NCBI RefSeq assembly: GCF_030864005.1
Contig: NZ_CP132976.1
Location: forward strand, 992,001-1,056,000
Direction of reading: 5' to 3'
Source: Achromobacter seleniivolatilans
GTDB taxonomy: Bacteria > Pseudomonadota > Gammaproteobacteria > Burkholderiales > Burkholderiaceae_B
DNA length: 64,000 bases
Shown here one piece after another: positions 25,098 through 34,068 of this stretch; positions within the stretch are counted from its first letter, which is position 1, and every line of letters begins with the position of its first letter. A model generated the notes under the pieces. It saw only the letters and a program-made list of their open reading frames with translations. It was not told the origin of the DNA and ran no database searches. A program made the position numbers and the translations under genes.

Positions 25098-26587
25098 TGA
25101 AAGCCGACATATTCCTGGGTATCGACATGGGGTCCACGGGCCTGAAGGCAGTTGCCTTCGAGGCCGGGACCGGGGCCACGCTTGCCGCTGCGGGGGGTGC
25201 GCTGCCGTATACGCATCTGCCTGGCGGCGGCTGCGAACTCAGCGCTGACGCCATTGAATCGGCGCTGATGCTGGCGCTACGCGGCGTGGCGGATCAGTTG
25301 GGTCCGCGGGCCGCCGACGTGCGCGCCTTGAGCTGCACCGGGCACGGCGCGGGCTTGTATGCGTTGGACGAGCAGGGGCGGTTGCTGCACGGGCGTGCCG
25401 TGGCATCGACCGACCAGCGCGCTGGCGCACTGGCCCGCCGGTTGACGCCGCAATGGGGCGACGCGCTGTATCAAGAGGTAGGCTGCCGGCCGTGGGCAGG
25501 GCAGTCCAGCTTGGCGGCAGCGGAGTTGTTCGATGCGGCAAACGGCGGCCATCGTGCAATTCGCAAGCTGCTGTTCGCCAAGGACTATCTGAGTTATCTG
25601 CTGACCGGCGAGATCGCAACCGATGCCAGCGACGCCAGTACGGCGGGTCTGCTGTCTTTGGATTCGGGCGCGTGGTCGGCGATGGCTTTCCAGGCGGCAG
25701 GCCTGTCCGATTTGATGGCACAGGCGTTGCCGCCCATTGTGCCCACGGGAACCGTGATTGGCCGCTTGTTGCCAGCGCGCGCCGCAGTCTGCGGCTTGCC
25801 CGCGGGCCTGCCGGTGGCCGTTGGCGCTATTGATTTGCTGGCGTCTTTGTCGGCCGTGGGCGCCGGCCAGAGTGGCCACGCGGTCGCGGTGTTCGGGACG
25901 TGGTGCGTGAACGCAGTCGTGGCGCCTGCGCGCGAACCCAAGCCGGAAGTGGGCGCGATTGTGCGCCACGGTCCCGCCACTGATCGGCTCTATCTGGAAA
26001 ACAGCCCGTCATCCATGGCCAATGTGGCTTGGCTTGCACGCACGATGCAGTTTCCCGATGCGGCTGCTGTGGTCGAATGCGCGATGACGGTGCCACTGGG
26101 CGCGCAAGGGTTGCGGTTCTTGCCATTCATCAATGGCGGTGGTGTGGCGGCAGGCGCGACGGCGGGTTTTGTCGGGCTGAAAGGCAACCACGGCCGCGCC
26201 CACATGGCGCGCGCTGTCATCGACGCGGTTGTGGCCTTGCACGCGTGGCACCTGAAGCGATTGGCCGTAAGGGGCTTGGGCGTGCCAGGGCAGGTAGCCG
26301 CTTTGGGTGGTGGCGCGCGAGACCCCCGTCTGGTGGCGCTACTTGCCGGCTTGCTGGGTCATGCCGTGCAGCGCTGCGGCGACGACGAGACAGGCGCGCG
26401 CGGCGCGGCGGGTTACGCGGCGCAATCGCAAGGGGCGTGCGCGGACGAGGTCTTGCCAGTGTGTTGCGAAACGATCGAATCCGAGCCGCATGCCGCGCAA
26501 GCTCACGCCGATTTCCATGCCGAATTTGAAGCGCTGATTTCCAGTATGGCGCCCGCGTTCAGCCTTCTGACGAGTGCCGCGCGATGA
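25097..26587 (+). CDS. FGGY-family carbohydrate kinase
   Basis: A 496-residue actin-fold kinase. It opens with the phosphate-1 loop FLGIDMGSTGLKAVAFE, has SCTGHGAGLYALDEQG and ASTDQRAGALARRL in the substrate domain and VAALGGGARDPRLVALLAG near the end. Such kinases phosphorylate xylulose, ribulose, glycerol or erythritol, and with the GlpD-like partner a polyol is favoured. The ATG at 25097 has no ribosome binding site: the sequence before it is the operator half-site. A later start would remove the P-loop, so the mRNA could be leaderless. Confidence 0.9.
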   Translation: MKADIFLGIDMGSTGLKAVAFEAGTGATLAAAGGALPYTHLPGGGCELSADAIESALMLALRGVADQLGPRAADVRALSCTGHGAGLYALDEQGRLLHGRAVASTDQRAGALARRLTPQWGDALYQEVGCRPWAGQSSLAAAELFDAANGGHRAIRKLLFAKDYLSYLLTGEIATDASDASTAGLLSLDSGAWSAMAFQAAGLSDLMAQALPPIVPTGTVIGRLLPARAAVCGLPAGLPVAVGAIDLLASLSAVGAGQSGHAVAVFGTWCVNAVVAPAREPKPEVGAIVRHGPATDRLYLENSPSSMANVAWLARTMQFPDAAAVVECAMTVPLGAQGLRFLPFINGGGVAAGATAGFVGLKGNHGRAHMARAVIDAVVALHAWHLKRLAVRGLGVPGQVAALGGGARDPRLVALLAGLLGHAVQRCGDDETGARGAAGYAAQSQGACADEVLPVCCETIESEPHAAQAHADFHAEFEALISSMAPAFSLLTSAAR

Positions 26588-28353
26588 CGGCGAACACCTT
26601 GCCATATGTGCGCCCGGCGCTGCTTGCGGGCCGGCACTTTTCCACGGTGATCGTCGGCGCAGGGATCAACGGCGTGGGCGTGTTCCGTGATCTGTCATTG
26701 CAAGGCGTGGATTGTCTGGTTGTCGATAAAGGCGATTTTGCGGCAGGCGCCAGCAGTGCGCCTTCGCGCATGATTCATGGCGGTTTGCGCTATCTGGAAA
26801 GCGGGGCATTCGCGCTGGTGGCCGAGGCCACGCGTGAACGCAATCTGTTGTTGCGCAACGCTGCGCACCTGGTGCGCCCGCTGGAAACGGTGGTGCCGCT
26901 GTCCAGCCGTTTTGGCGGTTTGTGGGGCAGCATGCTGCGCTTTGCCGGAAGGTCGGCATCGCCCGGCGCGCGCGGCCTGTTCGTGGTGGCGCTGGGCCTG
27001 CGGCTGTATGACCGTCTGGGGCGCCGGCAGCGCGTCATGCCCGGTCATCGCATTGCGCGAGCGCCTGCTGCGGACGAGGCCTTGTTCCGCGATTCGGTGC
27101 GTTGGACGGCGACATACTTCGACGCGTGGATCAGTCATCCCGAGTGGCTGATTCTGGAATTGATGGCGGACGCGCATGCCGATCAGCCCGCGTCCTTGGC
27201 CGCAAATTACTGCAAGGTGATGGCTTGCCGGGGCAAGACGCTGACGTTGCGGGACGAGATTACCGGCGAGTTTGTGGATGTGACTGCCGACACAGTGGTC
27301 AATGCCACGGGCGCGTGGCTGGACCGGTCGGCCACCGCGCTGGAAGGCGCTGGGTCGCGGGTCATGGGCACGAAGGGCTCGCACCTGATCCTGGACCATC
27401 CGGCGTTGCGCACGGCGCTGGACGGCCGCATGGCCTACTTTGAAACGTCCGATGGCCGGGTATGTATTGTCTATCCGTTCATGGATCGTGTGCTGGTAGG
27501 GTCCACCGACATTCCTGTTGATGATCCCGACCAAGCGGCGACCGAACCGGCCGAGGTCGACTACTTGCTGGACGTCTTGCGCGAGGTCTTTCCGCGTTTG
27601 CCGTTTGCGCGCCGGGACGTGGTCTACACTTACGTCGGTGTGCGCCCGCTGGCGCATTCGGATGCCGACAAGCCCGGGCAGATTTCACGCGATCATGCGG
27701 TGGTGATCGATCCGCCCAACGCGCTGCGAAAGGTGCCGCTGGTGTGTCTGGTCGGCGGTAAATGGACCACCTTTCGATCCTTGGCGGCGCTGGCGGCAAA
27801 CCACGTGCTGGCGCAATTGGGGCGCACGCGCGCCAAGTCCACCGAAACGCAGGCGATAGGCGGGGGCGCAGATATGCCAGCGCCTGGCGCGGCGCTGGAT
27901 CGTTTTATTGATGGCATTCAGGCCAGTTCCGGATTGTCGCGAAAGCGCTGTGCGGATCTGACCGGACGCTACGGCTCTCGCGCCAGCAAGCAGGCGATGG
28001 ACTTTGCAGCGTCAGGCGATGTGCCGCTGCGCCATGCGCCGGATTATTCGGAAGCCGAGGTCCGTGCGCTGTGCCAGGAAACCGGCGTGCTGCATTTGGA
28101 TGATCTGGTTGTCCGCCGCACGCTTTTGGCCATCCGTGGCTGCGTCACGGCTGGCCTGTTGACTGAGCTTGCCGACTTGGCGGCATCCGCGCTGGATTGG
28201 ACCGCCACGCGCCGGCGCGAAGAATGGCTGGCTTGCGCCGCCATCCTGCGCGACCGGCATTTTGTAGACCTTCCTGTGGAAGAGGGGGCAGAACCATCCG
28301 GCCTGGATGCCGCCCGAACCACGGATTTGATTTCAAGCCCGATCACGACATGA
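26584..28353 (+). CDS. GlpD/EryB-like FAD-dependent polyol-phosphate dehydrogenase
   Basis: A 589-residue flavoprotein. The dinucleotide fold is STVIVGAGINGVGVFRDLSL and the GlpD signature SRMIHGGLRYLESG follows. Also present are TVVNATGAWLD and VCLVGGKWTTFRSLA, and a C-terminal DAO_C helical domain (RTLLAIRGCVTAGLLTELAD). It should oxidise the phosphorylated polyol made by the adjacent kinase to a keto-phosphate and pass electrons to quinone. It is longer than typical GlpD, with about 30 extra residues at the C-terminus. It overlaps both neighbours by 4 bases (ATGA). Confidence 0.9.
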   Translation: MTANTLPYVRPALLAGRHFSTVIVGAGINGVGVFRDLSLQGVDCLVVDKGDFAAGASSAPSRMIHGGLRYLESGAFALVAEATRERNLLLRNAAHLVRPLETVVPLSSRFGGLWGSMLRFAGRSASPGARGLFVVALGLRLYDRLGRRQRVMPGHRIARAPAADEALFRDSVRWTATYFDAWISHPEWLILELMADAHADQPASLAANYCKVMACRGKTLTLRDEITGEFVDVTADTVVNATGAWLDRSATALEGAGSRVMGTKGSHLILDHPALRTALDGRMAYFETSDGRVCIVYPFMDRVLVGSTDIPVDDPDQAATEPAEVDYLLDVLREVFPRLPFARRDVVYTYVGVRPLAHSDADKPGQISRDHAVVIDPPNALRKVPLVCLVGGKWTTFRSLAALAANHVLAQLGRTRAKSTETQAIGGGADMPAPGAALDRFIDGIQASSGLSRKRCADLTGRYGSRASKQAMDFAASGDVPLRHAPDYSEAEVRALCQETGVLHLDDLVVRRTLLAIRGCVTAGLLTELADLAASALDWTATRRREEWLACAAILRDRHFVDLPVEEGAEPSGLDAARTTDLISSPITT

Positions 28354-29105
28354 GCAGCCCCATCTCCACCCTGGATGTCCTGGACCGCAACGCCGGAGCG
28401 CCGCTGTGGACGCAGTTCCGCGACCTTGTGCGTGGCAAGATTTTGCAAGGCGAACTTGCGGTGGGCGCCAAGCTGCCCACCGAAGCCGAGTTCGGAGAGC
28501 AATACGGCATCTCCCGCATCGTGGTGCGCGAAGCGCTGGCGGATCTGGTGCGCAATGGCCTGATCTACAAGATTCGCGGGCAGGGCGCGTTCGTGTCGGC
28601 GCGAGAGCGCGACGAGGACTTCGTGTCGACCGTGTTGGGGTTCTCGGACGAGATGGCACGCAAAGGGCGCACCGTTCGTACGCAGGTGCTGGTGCAAGAG
28701 CTACGCGCGCCGACTCCCCAAGAGGCCGCGTCGCTGGCATTGAACGATACAGACCTGATCGTGGCGCTGAAACGGCTGCGCAGTGTGGACGGTGAATTGC
28801 AGTTGCTGGTGGAAACCGCTGTGCCGGCAGATTTAGCGCCCGGCCTGCATCGCGCGCGTCTGGAAAACCGGTCGCTCTACGATGTGCTGCGCCGCCAATA
28901 CGGGCTGCGTATTGTGCGGGCCGAACGCTGGATCGATGCGGTGGCGCCGGATGCCCAGACCTGCGAGCTGCTGGGGGTGGGCAGCGCTGAACCGCTGTTG
29001 CGCATCGAGTCCATTGCCTATGGCGTCAACGGCAGGCCATTGGAATACTACCGGGCGCTGCACCGGTGCAAGTCCAGCCGGCTGCACGTGCAGACCACGA
29101 CGTGA
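28350..29105 (+). CDS. GntR-family regulator (HutC subfamily)
   Basis: A 251-residue protein. Residues 15-80 are the GntR winged HTH (GAPLWTQFRDLVRGKILQGE, PTEAEFGEQYGISRIVVREA, GQGAFV), and residues ~100-250 the UTRA effector domain (LVQELRAPTPQEAASLAL, ENRSLYDVLRRQYGL, ESIAYGVNGRPLEYYRALHR). Start 28350 overlaps the dehydrogenase stop. Being the last gene of the rightward operon, it is likely a self-controlled repressor acting at 24998-25097, released by a pathway phospho-intermediate. Confidence 0.93.
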   Translation: MSSPISTLDVLDRNAGAPLWTQFRDLVRGKILQGELAVGAKLPTEAEFGEQYGISRIVVREALADLVRNGLIYKIRGQGAFVSARERDEDFVSTVLGFSDEMARKGRTVRTQVLVQELRAPTPQEAASLALNDTDLIVALKRLRSVDGELQLLVETAVPADLAPGLHRARLENRSLYDVLRRQYGLRIVRAERWIDAVAPDAQTCELLGVGSAEPLLRIESIAYGVNGRPLEYYRALHRCKSSRLHVQTTT

Positions 29106-29133
29106 TGTTCCGGCTGGGGCAGCGCTGACGGAT

Positions 29134-29727
29134 TCAGAATATGTTCAACGCCTGCGCCACCCACAAGGCCAATCCGATCGCGATGCCGATCAATAACGTG
29201 CGGCGCAGTCCGCCGCCAGCGGGAACCGCGCCTGGGGGCAGGGCGGCCTCTTGCGCCGCCGCGGCCTGCGGCATGGCCTGAGTGTGAGCGCGTGACGTCT
29301 CGCGGGACGCGGATTCGGGGCTGTCAGTTTCAATCGTAAAAACAGGTTTGCTGTTCGCAGCGGCCGCTTCGGGCGCCAGGTCTTTCATGTCCACGCCTGC
29401 ATTCTTCAGCATGTCCCACAAACCGCCCATGTCCATGCCCTGACCGCTGCGCAGCGCTTCGATGCGCTCGCGTTCTGCGCGCGGCACCTCGTCCAGGCTG
29501 TCGTATTTGCGGCTATTTACGGTCACTGCGCCGTTTTTGATCTCGACCTTGAACGCTTCGCCATTTTCCATGCCGGCGTAGCTCCAGCTTTGGATGACGT
29601 CGACGCCGTCCAGTTTGCCGTCCAGCAGTTCTTCAATATTGACGCGCTGTTCCGGCGTCAGGTCCGTGGTGGAACTCCAGCTGCGCGTGGTCGTGGAACT
29701 GCGCCAGGTCTTCGTGTTGTCGTTCAT
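29134..29727 (-). CDS. Hypothetical protein with C-terminal membrane anchor
   Basis: A 197-residue protein, family not recognised. The start at 29727 (MNDNTKTWRSSTTTRSWSST) is preferred to the frame-open start at 29802. The N-terminus is Ser/Thr-rich, followed by LTPEQRVNIEELLDGKLDG, charged central helices and a variable Ala/Pro linker. A single hydrophobic segment, LLIGIAIGLALWVAQAL, lies at the extreme C-terminus, so the protein is probably anchored with its bulk in the cytoplasm. It is convergent with the GntR gene, whose stop lies 28 bases away. Confidence 0.75.
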   Translation of the reverse strand: MNDNTKTWRSSTTTRSWSSTTDLTPEQRVNIEELLDGKLDGVDVIQSWSYAGMENGEAFKVEIKNGAVTVNSRKYDSLDEVPRAERERIEALRSGQGMDMGGLWDMLKNAGVDMKDLAPEAAAANSKPVFTIETDSPESASRETSRAHTQAMPQAAAAQEAALPPGAVPAGGGLRRTLLIGIAIGLALWVAQALNIF

Positions 29728-29816
29728 ATGGAAATCCGTTGGTGTCCGTTCCGTGCGCCGTCGATCTTGCCCGACTCTGGTCGCGAAATATACCGAATTC
29801 ATTCACCTTGCTGTCA

Positions 29817-29840
29817 GAAAAGCCCGCTTTTGCGGGCTTC
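29817..29840 (-). terminator. Intrinsic terminator with no assigned upstream gene
   Basis: AAGCCCGC-TTTT-GCGGGCTT stem; on the minus strand the hairpin is followed by TTTTC. It lies just outside the 29134-29727 gene start and would stop any transcript coming leftward from ~29.85-30.0 kb. Confidence 0.7.
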
Positions 29841-29886
29841 TTACGTTGTCCTTAAAGCAAAACTGATTTTCATGTCAAGAAAATTG

Positions 29887-29916
29887 ATCTGATCCGGTTC
29901 CCAGACCGGATCAGAT
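29887..29916. repeat. Strong inverted repeat
   Basis: ATCTGATCCGG and CCGGATCAGAT form an 11-bp perfect stem with an 8-base loop. On the minus strand a T-rich CAATTTTCTT follows, so it could end a short leftward transcript. Confidence 0.7.
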
Positions 29917-30083
29917 GGTCTAGAAGGCGCATAATGTGCGCACCTTCTCTTGCGTCCCTTTTCAAGAGCGGGATCGATTTTCAGTAAGTGCAGAGTGTGT
30001 TGTCTCTAGCTGGGCAGTTCGTGTTTCCAGTGTTCATGTTCGGTTGCGCGCTAGGACAACTTGGAATATTCACGGAGATGTCT

Positions 30084-30797
30084 ATGACAGAAGATGCAAA
30101 GCCGCGCCGGCGGTTTCTGCAAGCGTTGGCCATCGTGCCCGCGTCGACGTTGGCGGTAGGTGCACTCACCACCGGCTGTACCAACGCCGCTGACGGCAAG
30201 ACCGCAAAGGCGGCCAAGCCCTACGAACCCACCTATTTCAGCAAGACCGAATGGACCTTTATCGTCGCCGCGGTGGATCACCTGATTCCTGCTGACCAAT
30301 ATGGTCCCGGCGCGATTGAAGCCGGTGTGCCCGAGTTCATCGACCGTCAGATGGAAACGCCTTTCGGCCACGGCAAGCTCTGGTACATGCAAGGCCCGTT
30401 TCATCCTGATCAAGTGCCGGAACTGGGATATCAGCTGAATCAGACCCCGCGCGAAGTCTATCGCCATGGCATCGAGGCCTGTGATGCCTGGTGCACGAAG
30501 ACGCATGGCAAGGTCTATGCCGAGCTGGACAAGCCTTTGCAAGAGCAGATCTTGAAAGACTTGCAAGGCGGCAAGATCGAATTCGAATCCGTGCCCGCCA
30601 AGACATTCTTCAGCTTCTTGCTTTCCAACACCAAGGAAGGGTTCTTTGCCGATCCGATCTACGGCGGCAACAAGAACATGGTGGGTTGGAAGATGGTGGG
30701 CTTTCCGGGCGCGCGTGCGGACTTCATGGACTGGGTTGACCAGCCCAACGTCAAGTACCCCTTTGGTCCGGTGTCGATCTCTGGCGAGAAGGGTTGA
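30084..30797 (+). CDS. Gluconate 2-dehydrogenase-type small subunit (subunit 3)
   Basis: A 237-residue secreted protein. The start at 30084 has ACGGAG six bases upstream. The N-terminus KPRRRFLQALAIVPASTLAV is a twin-arginine signal, so the subunit and probably the bound flavoprotein cross the membrane folded. The core (YFSKTEWTFIVAAVDHLIPA, GIEACDAWCTKTHG, DPIYGGNKNMVGWKMVGFPG) is the gluconate_2-DH subunit 3 domain. It is followed after 3 bases by the flavoprotein gene. Confidence 0.93.
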   Translation: MTEDAKPRRRFLQALAIVPASTLAVGALTTGCTNAADGKTAKAAKPYEPTYFSKTEWTFIVAAVDHLIPADQYGPGAIEAGVPEFIDRQMETPFGHGKLWYMQGPFHPDQVPELGYQLNQTPREVYRHGIEACDAWCTKTHGKVYAELDKPLQEQILKDLQGGKIEFESVPAKTFFSFLLSNTKEGFFADPIYGGNKNMVGWKMVGFPGARADFMDWVDQPNVKYPFGPVSISGEKG

Positions 30798-30800
30798 GCG

Positions 30801-32576
30801 ATGGCAATCAAGAAAGATAAAGTGGATGCGGTACTGGTCGGATTCGGCTGGACCGGCGCGATTCTGGGTCAGGAACTGACCGAAGCGGGTTTGCAGGTGC
30901 TGGCGCTGGAACGCGGCGGCATGCAAGACACCCCCAAGGACGCGGAATACCCGAAGGTGATTGACGAGCTGGCGTACTCCGTGCGCGGCAAGCTGTTCCA
31001 GGACCTGTCCAAGGAAACTGTGACGATACGCCATGGCGTCGATGACGTGGCCGTGCCGTATCGTCAGAATGGTTCCTTCTTGCTGGGCACCGGCGTGGGC
31101 GGCGCGGGCTTTCACTGGAACGGCATGCACTACCGCGCATTGCCCGAAGAGCTTGAACTGCGCACGCGCTACGAAACGCGCTATGGCAAGAAGTTCATCC
31201 CGGAAGGCATGACCATCCAGGACTTCGGCGTCACGTACGACGAACTGGAACCGTACTTCAGCAAGTTCGAGTACGTGTGCGGCACGTCCGGCAAGGCCGG
31301 CAACCTGAATGGCAAGATCGTCGAAGGCGGCAACCCGCTGGAAGGCAAGCGCAGCAAGGAATTCCCGCTGGCCGCATTGCCCAACACGTATGGCGCGCAG
31401 CTCTTCGAGAAGGCCGCGCGCGAAGTCGGGTTCAATCCGTATCCTGCGCCTGCTGCCAACGCGTCCGGACCCTATACCAACACGTACGGCGTGCGTTTGG
31501 GCCCCTGTAATTTCTGCGGTTTCTGCGAAAACTACGGGTGCTATATGTACTCGAAGGCGTCGCCGCAGACGACGATTCTGCCGGTGCTGCTGAAGAAGCC
31601 CAACTTTGAGTTGCGCACGCACGCGCAGGTGATCAAGGTCAACCTGGATTCGACGGGTAAGAAAGCGATCGGCGTGACGTACATCGATTCGCAAGGCCGC
31701 GAGATCGATCAGCCGGCTGACCTGGTGATTCTGTCGGCCTACCAGATGCACAACGTGCGTCTGCTGCTGCTGTCGGGCATCGGCAAGCCGTATGACCCGA
31801 AGACCAACGAAGGCGTGGTCGGCAAGAATTATGCGTATCAGATGAACGGCGCGGTCAACGTGCTGCTGCCCAAGGGCACCCAGCTGAACCCCTTCGTGGG
31901 CACGGGCGCGGGCGGCGTGGGCATGGACGATTTGAATGGCGACCAGTTCGACCACGGCCCGCTGGGATTCGTGGGTGGCGCAAGCATTCGTCACGTGCGC
32001 TACGGCGGCCGTCCTATCAAGCAGACGCCGACGACGCCGGGCACGCCCAGCTGGGGCACCGCCTGGAAGGCGGGCGTGCAGGACGCCTACCAGCGCTACA
32101 TGACGATTGGTATTTCCGGTTCGGTGATGTCGTACCGCGACGCGTACCTGTCGCTGGACCCGACCTACAAAGACGCCTACGGCCAGCCCCTGTTGCGCAT
32201 GACGTTTGACTGGCACGACAACGAATTCGACATGCTGGGCTACATGGGCAAGCGCATGGAAACCGTGGCCAAGGCCATGAATCCCGAGAAGTACTTTGTG
32301 GCGGTGCGCAAGAAGGGCGCGCGGTATGACACGCGCGTCTATCAAAGCACGCACAACACGGGCGGCGCGATCATGGGTTCGAACCCCAAGGAAAGCGTGG
32401 TCAACAAGTATCTGCAAAGCTGGGATGTGCCCAACGTGTTCGTGATGGGCGCTTGCGTCTTCCCGCAGAACATGGGCTACAACCCGACCGGGCTGGTGGG
32501 CGCCTTGGCCTATTGGGCCGCGCAGGCAATCCGCGATCAGTACTTGAAGAACCCCGGCCCGCTGGTCCAGGCTTAA
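30801..32576 (+). CDS. FAD-binding GMC-family large subunit of a membrane sugar/sugar-acid dehydrogenase
   Basis: A 591-residue GMC oxidoreductase. FAD site is AVLVGFGWTGAILGQELTEA, and the C-terminal histidine region is YQSTHNTGGAIMG then CVFPQNMGYNPTGLVGALAY. It has no signal of its own and should be exported with subunit 3. A cluster of four cysteines, Cys236, Cys239, Cys242 and Cys247 (CNFCGFCENYGC), is suited to an iron-sulfur centre passing electrons to the cytochrome subunit. Likely substrates are gluconate, 2-ketogluconate, sorbitol or a similar compound, not distinguishable here. Confidence 0.92.
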   Translation: MAIKKDKVDAVLVGFGWTGAILGQELTEAGLQVLALERGGMQDTPKDAEYPKVIDELAYSVRGKLFQDLSKETVTIRHGVDDVAVPYRQNGSFLLGTGVGGAGFHWNGMHYRALPEELELRTRYETRYGKKFIPEGMTIQDFGVTYDELEPYFSKFEYVCGTSGKAGNLNGKIVEGGNPLEGKRSKEFPLAALPNTYGAQLFEKAAREVGFNPYPAPAANASGPYTNTYGVRLGPCNFCGFCENYGCYMYSKASPQTTILPVLLKKPNFELRTHAQVIKVNLDSTGKKAIGVTYIDSQGREIDQPADLVILSAYQMHNVRLLLLSGIGKPYDPKTNEGVVGKNYAYQMNGAVNVLLPKGTQLNPFVGTGAGGVGMDDLNGDQFDHGPLGFVGGASIRHVRYGGRPIKQTPTTPGTPSWGTAWKAGVQDAYQRYMTIGISGSVMSYRDAYLSLDPTYKDAYGQPLLRMTFDWHDNEFDMLGYMGKRMETVAKAMNPEKYFVAVRKKGARYDTRVYQSTHNTGGAIMGSNPKESVVNKYLQSWDVPNVFVMGACVFPQNMGYNPTGLVGALAYWAAQAIRDQYLKNPGPLVQA

Positions 32577-32588
32577 GGAGACGGAACA

Positions 32589-33911
32589 ATGATTAAGCAG
32601 ACCATTGTTGCGGTTGTCTCCGCCCTGGCCGCAAGCATCGCCACGGCTGCGTTCGCCGCCGACGGCACGCCGGCCGCACCCGATGCGCAGATGATCAAGC
32701 AAGGGGAATACCTGTCGCGCGCCGGTGACTGTATTGCTTGCCACACGGCGGGCGGCGGCAAGCCGTTTGCCGGCGGACTGGGCATTGAGTCGCCGCTGGG
32801 CACGATCTATTCGACCAACATCACGCCGGACAAAGAGACGGGTATTGGCAACTACACCTACGAGGACTTCGACCGGGCCGTGCGCCACGGCGTGGCCCGC
32901 GATGGCCATTCGCTGTATCCGGCCATGCCGTATACCGCCTATGCCAAGGTGACGCCGGAAGATGTGAAGGCCCTGTACGCCTACTTCATGCACGGCGTTG
33001 CGCCAGTGAAGCAGGCCAACAAGGACACCGACATCAGCTGGCCCATGTCGATGCGTTGGCCGTTGACCGTCTGGCGCTGGATGTTTGCGCCCGACGTGGC
33101 GGTGGCGCCTGTCACGACCGACTTGAAGGGCGCCGACCGCGAAGCGCTGTTGCGCGGCCAGTATCTGGTGGAAGGCCTGGGGCATTGCAGCACTTGCCAC
33201 ACGCCGCGCGGCGTGGCCTTGCAGGAAAAGGCGCTGACCGACGCGGATGGCTCCGCCTTCCTGTCGGGCGGCGTGGTGGAAGGCTGGCTGGCCAAGAACC
33301 TGCGCGGCGATATGACGGATGGCCTGGGCAGCTGGAGCAAGGAAGACATCGCAACCTTCCTGAAGTCCGGCCGCAACGGTCATTCGGCGGCGTTTGGCGG
33401 CATGGCGCAGGTGGTGCAAGAAAGCACGCAACACCTGACCGATGCCGATCTGAATGCCATCGCGGTGTATCTGAAGAGCCTGCCTCCGGTGAACAAGGAC
33501 GCCACCAAGCCTTTGGCGTATGACCCGTCGGTGGCGCAAGCGTTGCGTTCGGGCAAGGACCAAAGCGATGGCGCCATGGCCTTCCTGAACAACTGCGCGG
33601 CCTGCCACCGCAGCACGGGCAAGGGTTATACCGAAACGTTCCCGCAATTGGCGCAAAGCTCGACGGTGAATTCCGCCGATCCCACTTCCTTGATCCACAT
33701 CGTGCTCAAGGGCGCGCAGATGCCTGGCACAACGGCGGCGCCAACCGCTTACGCGATGCCGGGTTTTGACTGGCGCATGAGCGACAAGGAAGTCGCTGAT
33801 GTCGTGAGTTTTGTGCGGTCCAGTTGGGGCAACAAGGGCGCGGCAGTCAGCGCGTCTGAGGTTGCCAAGGTGCGTAAAGCAGTCGGCGCGGCGGCTCAAC
33901 CGGCACGCTAA
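32589..33911 (+). CDS. Triheme cytochrome c subunit of the membrane dehydrogenase
   Basis: A 440-residue exported protein with signal MIKQTIVAVVSALAASIATA and AFAA cleavage. Three haem sites are present: CIACH (Cys48-His52), CSTCH (Cys200-His204) and CAACH (Cys336-His340), matching the triheme subunits of gluconate, alcohol and fructose dehydrogenases that pass electrons to ubiquinone. AAGGAGAC precedes the start. Third gene of the operon, followed by a strong terminator. Confidence 0.95.
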   Translation: MIKQTIVAVVSALAASIATAAFAADGTPAAPDAQMIKQGEYLSRAGDCIACHTAGGGKPFAGGLGIESPLGTIYSTNITPDKETGIGNYTYEDFDRAVRHGVARDGHSLYPAMPYTAYAKVTPEDVKALYAYFMHGVAPVKQANKDTDISWPMSMRWPLTVWRWMFAPDVAVAPVTTDLKGADREALLRGQYLVEGLGHCSTCHTPRGVALQEKALTDADGSAFLSGGVVEGWLAKNLRGDMTDGLGSWSKEDIATFLKSGRNGHSAAFGGMAQVVQESTQHLTDADLNAIAVYLKSLPPVNKDATKPLAYDPSVAQALRSGKDQSDGAMAFLNNCAACHRSTGKGYTETFPQLAQSSTVNSADPTSLIHIVLKGAQMPGTTAAPTAYAMPGFDWRMSDKEVADVVSFVRSSWGNKGAAVSASEVAKVRKAVGAAAQPAR

Positions 33912-33942
33912 AACGCATCGTTATCGCGTTCGCTTGATCAAG

Positions 33943-33979
33943 CAGCGCCGGAAAGCTCAGGCTTTGCGGCGCTGTTTTT
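33943..33979 (+). terminator. Intrinsic terminator of the dehydrogenase operon
   Basis: CAGCGCCG and CGGCGCTG, with an inner AAAGC/GCTTT pairing, followed by TTTTT. Confidence 0.9.
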
Positions 33980-34068
33980 CTTGATTTCAAAATCCTCTGA
34001 TGGTTGGTCCGGCACCACACTGCTGCAATGCGGCGTTCTATTTGTGGTCACCATTGAAGAGGTGCGGC

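Larger units (their letters stand above)
29728..30083. other. 356-base intergenic region rich in hairpins
   Basis: No protein gene is supported. It holds a leftward terminator (29817-29840), an 11-bp hairpin (29887-29916), an imperfect GAAGG/CCTTC hairpin at about 29922-29946, and the start region of the gluconate dehydrogenase operon. The terminator and hairpins face leftward although no leftward gene is known upstream of them. Confidence 0.7.

Noticed and set aside
30051..33899. A 1282-codon open frame on the minus strand across the whole gluconate dehydrogenase operon
   Set aside because: It lies antisense to three clear genes with signals, haem sites and a FAD fold. Its composition is His/Arg/Ala-rich with no domain, as expected from codon bias in GC-rich DNA.
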